From: Campylobacteraceae bacterium
GTDB lineage: Bacteria > Campylobacterota > Campylobacteria > Campylobacterales > Sulfurospirillaceae
Length of the DNA stretch: 5,606 nucleotides
NCBI GenBank assembly: GCA_027011025.1
Contig: JALVAU010000466.1
Span: forward strand, 1 to 5,606
Reading direction: 5' to 3'
Within the stretch, counting starts at the first letter, position 1. Each line of letters opens with the position of its first letter. Positions 1-5,606 of this stretch are shown piece after piece. The notes under the pieces are model-generated. The model did not search any database. It had not been told where the DNA came from and saw only the letters and a program-made list of their open reading frames with translations. The position numbers and the translations under genes are program-made.

Positions 1-1476
1 CCTGATAACTATAGTAAATATTTTTGTATTGTTGCAAAAAAAAGAGGTGTATTGGTAGAAGATTGTAGAAAAATAGAAAAATTTACCAAAAAATTGGATA
101 TGAAGATTCAGCAAGATTTAGAAAAATTTAAAGTCAGTACCATAGATGAACTCCTTACATTTTTAATCACTAAAATAAATAAAGCAAACGAGAGTGACAG
201 TACTAAAATTATCAACTCTTTAGTTCTTTTGTCTAAAAGAGTTTTGCAGACAGTTGCATTACTGCATGATAAAAAAGCAAGAGAGTTAGCAAATTCTTCA
301 CTTTCAAGATTGGACTTTAGCCAAAATTTACAATCCATAGATATGCTAAAAGATAAATGGTTTGATTTTGTAACAAGCTATGATGATAATTTTTTAAATC
401 AACTTGATATTTATGGGCATATTGATAAGAATGATTTAGATAAAATGGTTAAAGATATAGTTAAAATTTTACAAAAAGAGGATGAAGGCAAAATATATGA
501 CAGTCTAGTTCCTCTAGTGGTAGCGAGCCTTACACCATCTATCGCTTCAAGTATAAATGATGATTTGGCCAATATATCAGATAAACTCAGAAATGATCCA
601 TCTTCACTTGGTACAAAAGCTATGCAGGACGAGGTTAGATATTTTATCAAAAAAAGGATGGATTTAGATAAGGAAGAGGTGAAAAATAAAGTCTCCACAT
701 TAGATAAGATATTGGATGAGATAAACAAAAGACTCTTTTCTCTTATAGATAGCAGTGAATTAAGCAACAAGCAAGTTATTAGCATTAAAAAAGATTTGCA
801 AGGTATAAATTTTTCTAAAGATAGTTTTGAAGCTGTTCAAAAAAAGTTGGTTTATATAGCAACTTCACTAGAGGCTGAGACAAAAAGTCTCTCAGGCAAG
901 ATGAGACAAGACCAAAAGACAATAAAAACTCTGCATACTAGAGTAAAAAATTTAGAAAAAGCTTTGGTAATTGCTAGAAAAGAGGTAAAAGAGGATTTCT
1001 TAACTCATGCTGCTACAAAAAGGGCGCTTGAACAAGAGTTGAAGAAAGTAGAAGATGCATTTGAGAGATACAAGACAGACTACTCTTTGTGTTTTCTTGA
1101 TATAGATCACTTTAAAATGGTAAATGATACATATGGTCATGAAGCGGGAGATGTGATTCTTGCAAATATTGGAAAAATACTAAATAAATATGTTAGACAG
1201 ACAGATTTTGTGGGAAGATACGGAGGAGAGGAATTTTTAATTATACTGCCAAATATCAATCTAGAGCAGGCATTTTATTTTTCCAATAAGATTAGAGGAA
1301 TTATTGAGTCATATAAGTTTATTTACAAGGGTGAACGCATCAAGATTACAGTAAGTTGCGGATTGTCTCAAAGAAGCAAACAGAGTTCTCTAAAAGATGC
1401 AGTAGAAGCAGCAGATAAGATGGTATATAAGGCAAAAGAGTCCGGGAGAAATAAGGTATTACCTGATTTTTCATGA
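1..1476 (+). CDS. Soluble GGDEF diguanylate cyclase with long helical N-terminal region (5' end uncertain, possibly partial)
   Basis: It is predicted to condense two GTP into cyclic di-GMP in the cytoplasm. Numbering from the TTG at 52 (474 residues), the C-terminal third is a complete GGDEF domain. D350 and D352 lie in a DIDHFK motif, N358 and D367 match the guanine-binding pair, and GGEEF is at 391-395 with E393 as second metal ligand. An RQTD inhibitory site (382-385) sits exactly five residues before GGEEF, so feedback inhibition by c-di-GMP is expected. Residues 1 to about 265 are mostly helical and unrecognised. A likely coiled coil at about 270-320 leads into the catalytic domain, as in many signal-controlled cyclases. 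No signal peptide, membrane segment or EAL domain is seen. The start is unsettled: the frame has no stop back to base 1, and no ATG, GTG or TTG precedes 52. I favour a start outside the window; the TTG at 52 behind an AGAGG is the alternative. The gene overlaps folC by 4 bases. Enzyme class is firm; the sensed signal is unknown. Confidence 0.9.
   Translation, partial: PDNYSKYFCIVAKKRGVLVEDCRKIEKFTKKLDMKIQQDLEKFKVSTIDELLTFLITKINKANESDSTKIINSLVLLSKRVLQTVALLHDKKARELANSSLSRLDFSQNLQSIDMLKDKWFDFVTSYDDNFLNQLDIYGHIDKNDLDKMVKDIVKILQKEDEGKIYDSLVPLVVASLTPSIASSINDDLANISDKLRNDPSSLGTKAMQDEVRYFIKKRMDLDKEEVKNKVSTLDKILDEINKRLFSLIDSSELSNKQVISIKKDLQGINFSKDSFEAVQKKLVYIATSLEAETKSLSGKMRQDQKTIKTLHTRVKNLEKALVIARKEVKEDFLTHAATKRALEQELKKVEDAFERYKTDYSLCFLDIDHFKMVNDTYGHEAGDVILANIGKILNKYVRQTDFVGRYGGEEFLIILPNINLEQAFYFSNKIRGIIESYKFIYKGERIKITVSCGLSQRSKQSSLKDAVEAADKMVYKAKESGRNKVLPDFS
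41..48 (+). promoter_or_regulatory. Possible ribosome binding site for the TTG start at 52
   Basis: AAAGAGGT differs from the consensus AAGGAGGT at one base and ends 3 bases before the TTG at 52. From its AGAGG core the gap is 4 bases, slightly shorter than usual. It supports initiation at TTG 52, but the motif also reads well as coding sequence (Lys-Arg-Gly) if the cyclase begins further upstream. It matters only for deciding that start. Confidence 0.35.
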
Positions 1477-2627
1477 CATTAGATAGATATCTTAGAGGTA
1501 AGCCGCTCTATTATAGCAAGATAGACTATACAAGGATGCCAAGAGCTTATGAGAGTATAAAAAACTTCTTTAAGTTACCAAAAATTATACAGATAGTAGG
1601 AACTAACGGCAAAGGCAGTACAGGCAGATTTCTTGCAGATATGCTTTTGAGACAAGATTTTTCCGTAGGACACTATACTTCACCGCATATTTTTAAATTT
1701 AATGAAAGAATTTGGTTAAATGGAAAAGATATAGATAATGCAACTCTTCAATCTTCACATGTAGAGTTGCAAGAGTTATTAAATGATGAGTTTAAAAAAA
1801 GTCTATCCTATTTTGAATATACAACTCTCTTAGCCATGTTGATTTTTTCAAAAAAGTGTGATTTTGTTGTGCTAGAGGCTGGACTTGGCGGAGAGTACGA
1901 TGCAACAACTGTTTTTCCAAAGATTTTAAGCATAATCACTCCTGTTGGGTATGATCATGCCAATTTTTTAGGCGAGAGTATAGAAGAGATAGCAAAGACC
2001 AAAATAGAGAGTATCACAGATTGTGCTTTGATATCCAAACAGTATAACAAAGTTGTTTATGATATAGCAAAAAAGATAAGTGAGCAAAAAAAAGCCAAGC
2101 TCTTTTTTGCTCAAGATGTATGTACTTTAAGCGAAGAAAAAAAGATAAAAAAATTGATAAAACAGGCAAATATGCCCCTTTTTCAAGAGATAAATTTACA
2201 AACTGCTTTTGCTTCTGCTAAAGTTTTGGGATTTCATATCGATTTGGACGGACTAAAAATATCTTCTCTAAATGGAAGATGTCAAAAGATAAGAGATGGT
2301 GTAACCATAGATGTTGGACACAATATTATGGCAGCAAAAGCTCTAAAAAATTACTTCAAAGATAGAAAAATTATACTCATTTACAATAGTTTCAAAGACA
2401 AAGAGTATAGAAAAATCATATCTATCTTAAAACCCGTTATCTTAAAATTAGAGCTTTTGGAGATCGAAAATCAACGAGGTATGGCAAGTGAGGAGATAGA
2501 GAAATTTTGTAAAGAAGAGGGTATAGAATTTTCTAAATTTTCTAAGATTGAAAAAGACAGAGAGTATCTCGTCTTTGGTTCATTTGTTGTGGTAGAGACT
2601 TTTTTTAAAAGAGGAGATATAAACTGA
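1473..2627 (+). CDS. folC: Bifunctional dihydrofolate synthase / folylpolyglutamate synthase FolC
   Basis: This cytoplasmic Mur-ligase-family enzyme uses ATP to join L-glutamate to dihydropteroate, making dihydrofolate, and then extends the glutamate tail of reduced folates. The 384-residue product shows the family landmarks in order. These are the P-loop GTNGKGST (43-50), a substrate-loop TSPH (69-72) followed by NERI, LEAGLGG (134-140) followed by DATT (143-146), and YDHANFLG (160-167) with a downstream lysine, K177, at the position usually carbamylated. The C-terminal glutamate-ligase domain has NGR (267-269) and DVGHN (280-284). It is somewhat shorter than E. coli FolC (about 420). E141 stands where many homologues have Arg in GLGGR. 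The ATG is chosen because the P-loop then falls at the normal distance from the N-terminus and because it forms an ATGA overlap with the cyclase stop. No good Shine-Dalgarno motif precedes it, so translation is probably coupled to the upstream gene. Whether both activities are present cannot be told from sequence alone. Confidence 0.95.
   Translation: MTLDRYLRGKPLYYSKIDYTRMPRAYESIKNFFKLPKIIQIVGTNGKGSTGRFLADMLLRQDFSVGHYTSPHIFKFNERIWLNGKDIDNATLQSSHVELQELLNDEFKKSLSYFEYTTLLAMLIFSKKCDFVVLEAGLGGEYDATTVFPKILSIITPVGYDHANFLGESIEEIAKTKIESITDCALISKQYNKVVYDIAKKISEQKKAKLFFAQDVCTLSEEKKIKKLIKQANMPLFQEINLQTAFASAKVLGFHIDLDGLKISSLNGRCQKIRDGVTIDVGHNIMAAKALKNYFKDRKIILIYNSFKDKEYRKIISILKPVILKLELLEIENQRGMASEEIEKFCKEEGIEFSKFSKIEKDREYLVFGSFVVVETFFKRGDIN
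2611..2616 (+). promoter_or_regulatory. Strong ribosome binding site for mfd, fixing the CTG start
   Basis: GAGGAG lies within the last codons of folC and ends 7 bases before the CTG at 2624, a near-optimal distance. It is the best Shine-Dalgarno match in the region and points to initiation at the folC stop codon, far upstream of the first conventional in-frame start (TTG at 2756). Confidence 0.75.
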
Positions 2628-5593
2628 TACAAGCTATATGTTATGAATACTTTAAAGAGAGCAAAACAGATATAGAGTTACTCTGTCTCAAAGATGACAA
2701 AGAGGCTTTTTTAGCTTCTGAGGCAGTTGAATTAGCAGGTATAAAAAGTTATATTTTGCCTGATTTAAGAGTAAGCCATGGAGCTGATTTGCTTCCATAC
2801 TCTGCTGAATTAACCAAACTGTTTTCAACTTTAAGTAGATATTATAGAGATAAAAGCACAAAAAAGATACTTTTAGCTCCAATTCGCACAGTTTTAACTC
2901 CATTGCCAAACAAAGAGCTATTTAAGACAAAAATCATAGAGTTTGCCTCAAGAGTTGATATACAATCCCTTAAAGAAGAGTTGTATTATTGGGGATATAG
3001 GGTAGTTGATGTTGTCGAAGGGATAGGAGAGATCTCTTTTCGTGGAGATATTATCGATATATTTCCAAACAATCTAACTAAGCCCATTAGGGTATCTCTA
3101 TTTGATGATGAAGTTGAAAGTATCAGAGAGTTTGAGTGTGAGACTCAAAAAAGCTATAAAGAAGAACTAGAGAGTATAGAGATATATCCGGCAATTTTTT
3201 CACTTGATGAACACAAACACAAAGAGATGCAAAAGCGTATAGAGCATATACAAAGCGATAGCTTTGAAAAAGATATACACTCTTTGGGTTTATGGGGTTT
3301 AGGTAGTGAGGGCAAAGAGTATCTAAAGAGTTTTAAAACCTGTTTTGCTAGAGATTTATCAAATGAAATAGAGGAGATAGCACTTTTTGATAAAACCGCA
3401 AAAGATAAGTTTTCTTCCATAGATACTCTACCAAAAGCATCCATATATAAACCAATAGAGATATCTTCTTTGTCAAACTTTTTTGAATTTCATAAAGATA
3501 AAAAGAAGAGGATTTTAGCAAGAAATGAGGTGCTTTTAAAGCAAGCAGGATTGGATCCAAAAGAGTTCAGATATGAGCCTAGTCCACTAATCGTAAATAT
3601 TATGAGTGATGATGAAATCATCGTATCTCTCAACAGGCATACAAAGAAAAAGAGGAGAAGAAAAGCGACAATACTGCTTGATGAGCTCAAAAGTGGTGAT
3701 TATGTCGTGCATGAAAACTATGGTATAGGTATCTTTAAGGGTTTGATAAACAGCAAGGTTTTGGGCTCTACTAGAGATTTTGTGCAGATTGAGTATCAAG
3801 GAGAAGATAGACTTCTCTTGCCGGTTGAAAATCTTGATGTTATAGACAGATATATCGCAAGTAGCGGTTCACTTGCGGTAGTTGACAAGCTTGGAAAAGG
3901 TAGCTTTGCCAAGCTAAAAGCCAAGACAAGGGAGAAGCTTTTTGCCATAGCTAAAGAGATTATAGAGATAGCTGCAAAAAGAGAGATGATAGAGGCTCTT
4001 AGAATCGATACAGAAAAAGAGGAGATTAAAAAATTTCAAAAAGATAGCGGCTTTACTTATACACAAGATCAGAAGAAAAGCATAGAGGAGATTTTTGGGG
4101 ATTTAAGAAGCGGAAAGATGATGGATAGGCTGCTTAGTGGAGATGTAGGTTTTGGAAAGACCGAAGTGGCGATGAATGCGATGTTCGCAACCGCTCTTAA
4201 TGGTTTTCAAACGATTTTGATAGCTCCTACTACCCTTCTTAGCTCTCAACACTTTGTGAGTCTAAACGAGAGATTTAAGAGATATGGCATAAGGGTTGAG
4301 AAGCTAGATAGATTTACTCCTGCTCGTCAAAAAAATATTATCTTAAAGGAGCTAAAAGAGGGGAGTTTGAAAGTTTGTGTAGGAACTCATACACTCTTAG
4401 ATAAAGAGCTTAAAAATCCGGCACTTATCATCATAGATGAGGAGCATAAATTTGGTGTAAAGCAAAAAGAGAAGCTTAAAAGCATGAGGGAAAACATACA
4501 TATACTATCCATGAGTGCCACCCCAATCCCTAGAAGTCTTAATATGGCTTTAAGCTCTATCAAGCAATATTCACAGCTCTTAACACCTCCTGACGAGAGG
4601 GAGGATGTGCGAACTTTTGTCAAAGAGTATGATGAAGTGGTGATAAAAGAGGCAATCTTAAGGGAGATTAGGCGAGGGGGTCAAATCTTTTTTGTGCATA
4701 ACCGTATAGCCTCTATCCAAAACAAAAAAGATGAGCTTTTGGATATATTGCCAAATTTAAAGATTTTAGTTCTGCATTCAAAAGTTTCCCCGTCTGTAAG
4801 TGAAAAAGAGATGTTAAATTTTCAAGAAGGTAGATATGATCTTCTTCTTAGCACCTCTATCATAGAGTCTGGCATACATATCCCAAATGTAAATACCATT
4901 ATGATAGATGCTGCAGATAATTTTGGCATGGCAGATTTGCACCAACTAAGAGGAAGAGTAGGAAGAGGAAAAAAAGAGGGTTTTTGCTACTTTTTAGTGC
5001 AAAATAGAGATAGATTAAGCGATACATCCAAGAAGAGACTCATAGCGCTAGAGTCAAACTCATACTTAGGAAGCGGTTCGGTTTTGGCTTATCATGATTT
5101 AGAGATAAGGGGTGGAGGAAATCTCATAGGTGAAGCACAAAGCGGACACATAAAAAATATAGGCTATTCGCTATATCTAAAAATGCTAGAAGATGCCATA
5201 AATGTACTACTGAATAAAACTACTATCAAGAGTAAAAGTGTAGATATAAAATTGAGTGTAAATGCCTACATAAATAGTGATTTTATCAGTGAAGATAGAG
5301 TAAGATTGGAGATTTATAGAAGACTTAGTAAGTGTGAAAGCATAAAAGATGTGCTTGATGTTGAAGAGGAGATGGTGGATAGATTTGGAAAAATAGATGA
5401 GATAACAGCACAATTTTTGCAAATCATAAACATAAAAATTCTAGCTTCTTTGAAAAACATAGACTCAATCTCAAATTATGCTCAAAATATTACGATAAAA
5501 TACATAGATGAAAAGAAGATTTTACTAAAAGCAAGAAGTAAAGATGATGATGACTTAATAGATACAATTTTGAGGTTTTTGCGGAAGAAATAG
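2624..5593 (+). CDS. mfd: Transcription-repair coupling factor Mfd (apparent CTG start)
   Basis: Mfd is a cytoplasmic ATP-driven DNA translocase. It binds RNA polymerase stalled at lesions, pushes it off the DNA and recruits UvrA for nucleotide excision repair. Numbered from CTG 2624 (989 residues), the order is: a UvrB-like N-terminal part with GEISFRGD (135-142); a basic linker KKKRRRK (341-347); the RNA-polymerase-interacting domain beginning near YVVH (360-363); Walker A GDVGFGKTE (506-514); DEEH (605-608); SATPIPR (631-637); QLRGRVGR (774-781); LEIRGGGN (826-833) in the translocation motif; and a C-terminal TRCF domain from about 879. All helicase motifs look intact. E. coli Mfd has 1148 residues; the shorter form resembles H. 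pylori Mfd. The start is inferred. The frame is open from the TAA at 2606, CTG overlaps the folC stop as CTGA, and a strong ribosome binding site is correctly spaced. The resulting N-terminus (L/M-I-Q) matches the H. pylori protein as I recall it. A TTG start at 2756 would remove 44 residues that appear conserved. Function is very secure; the start codon is likely but unproven. Confidence 0.95.
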   Translation: MIQAICYEYFKESKTDIELLCLKDDKEAFLASEAVELAGIKSYILPDLRVSHGADLLPYSAELTKLFSTLSRYYRDKSTKKILLAPIRTVLTPLPNKELFKTKIIEFASRVDIQSLKEELYYWGYRVVDVVEGIGEISFRGDIIDIFPNNLTKPIRVSLFDDEVESIREFECETQKSYKEELESIEIYPAIFSLDEHKHKEMQKRIEHIQSDSFEKDIHSLGLWGLGSEGKEYLKSFKTCFARDLSNEIEEIALFDKTAKDKFSSIDTLPKASIYKPIEISSLSNFFEFHKDKKKRILARNEVLLKQAGLDPKEFRYEPSPLIVNIMSDDEIIVSLNRHTKKKRRRKATILLDELKSGDYVVHENYGIGIFKGLINSKVLGSTRDFVQIEYQGEDRLLLPVENLDVIDRYIASSGSLAVVDKLGKGSFAKLKAKTREKLFAIAKEIIEIAAKREMIEALRIDTEKEEIKKFQKDSGFTYTQDQKKSIEEIFGDLRSGKMMDRLLSGDVGFGKTEVAMNAMFATALNGFQTILIAPTTLLSSQHFVSLNERFKRYGIRVEKLDRFTPARQKNIILKELKEGSLKVCVGTHTLLDKELKNPALIIIDEEHKFGVKQKEKLKSMRENIHILSMSATPIPRSLNMALSSIKQYSQLLTPPDEREDVRTFVKEYDEVVIKEAILREIRRGGQIFFVHNRIASIQNKKDELLDILPNLKILVLHSKVSPSVSEKEMLNFQEGRYDLLLSTSIIESGIHIPNVNTIMIDAADNFGMADLHQLRGRVGRGKKEGFCYFLVQNRDRLSDTSKKRLIALESNSYLGSGSVLAYHDLEIRGGGNLIGEAQSGHIKNIGYSLYLKMLEDAINVLLNKTTIKSKSVDIKLSVNAYINSDFISEDRVRLEIYRRLSKCESIKDVLDVEEEMVDRFGKIDEITAQFLQIINIKILASLKNIDSISNYAQNITIKYIDEKKILLKARSKDDDDLIDTILRFLRKK

Positions 5594-5596
5594 GAG
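5592..5596 (+). promoter_or_regulatory. Possible ribosome binding site for a gene beyond the right edge
   Basis: AGGAG overlaps the mfd stop codon and is followed by TTATTTTTT to the end of the window. A start codon immediately after 5606 would be at usable spacing, which would continue the operon. No hairpin precedes the T-run, so it does not look like a rho-independent terminator. The gene itself is not visible. Confidence 0.4.
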
Positions 5597-5606
5597 TTAT
5601 TTTTTT

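Noticed and set aside
411..785. Minus-strand open frame of 124 codons inside the cyclase gene, and similar shorter ones across the window
   Set aside because: They lie entirely opposite well-supported genes, are rich in Ser/Leu/Phe as expected for antisense reading of Lys/Glu-rich AT-rich genes, and show no recognisable domains.
1454..1470. Small AGGT-ATT-ACCT hairpin followed by a short T-run before folC
   Set aside because: A 4-base stem with a 3-base loop is too weak for a terminator, and it lies within coding sequence of an overlapping gene pair.
2756..2758. TTG as the mfd start codon
   Set aside because: No well-spaced ribosome binding site precedes it, it would leave a 128-base gap in an otherwise overlapping operon, and it would discard a coding-like N-terminus resembling other Mfd proteins.
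3641..3664. Lys/Arg cluster in Mfd as a frameshift artefact or insertion
   Set aside because: The frame continues cleanly into the polymerase-binding domain, and a comparable basic linker is present in H. pylori Mfd as I recall it.
5597..5606. T-rich tail after mfd as a rho-independent terminator
   Set aside because: No GC-rich hairpin precedes it; the AGGAG just upstream fits a ribosome binding site for a further gene better.

Overview
The window is an AT-rich, tightly packed stretch with three genes on the plus strand and almost no non-coding DNA. In order they are a soluble GGDEF-type diguanylate cyclase, the folate gene folC, and the transcription-repair coupling factor gene mfd. The low GC content, the AAA/ATA/AGA/TTA-rich codon use, the short (about 990-residue) Mfd and the folC/mfd neighbourhood suggest a Campylobacterota (epsilonproteobacterial) chromosome. 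A free-living Sulfurimonas-like lineage fits better than a host-adapted Campylobacter or Helicobacter. That placement is inferred from recalled protein resemblance, not from a database search.

Layout. Bases 1-1476 encode the diguanylate cyclase. Its frame is open to the left edge, so its 5' end may lie outside the window; otherwise it starts at the TTG at 52. folC (1473-2627) begins inside the cyclase stop codon in an ATGA overlap. mfd follows in a matching CTGA overlap: the frame is open from 2609, a strong ribosome binding site lies at 2611-2616, and the best start is a CTG at 2624, which gives 989 residues. mfd ends at 5593. The last 13 bases hold an AGGAG motif that could serve a further gene just outside the window. 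No terminator, tRNA, rRNA, mobile element or CRISPR array is visible, and no gene-free stretch exceeds about 15 bases inside the operon.

How the genes relate. The two 4-base overlaps indicate one polycistronic mRNA with coupled translation, driven by a promoter to the left of the window. folC and mfd are housekeeping genes (folate polyglutamylation; rescue of stalled RNA polymerase with recruitment of excision repair). The cyclase makes the second messenger c-di-GMP from GTP and carries an uncharacterised helical N-terminal region. No established pathway links the three, so co-transcription may reflect operon history more than shared function.

This is essentially an ordinary chromosomal region. 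The points most worth a second look are the apparent CTG initiation codon of mfd, the unidentified sensory half of the cyclase, and the direct folC-mfd junction, where Campylobacter and Helicobacter (as recalled) carry cell-shape genes between the two.
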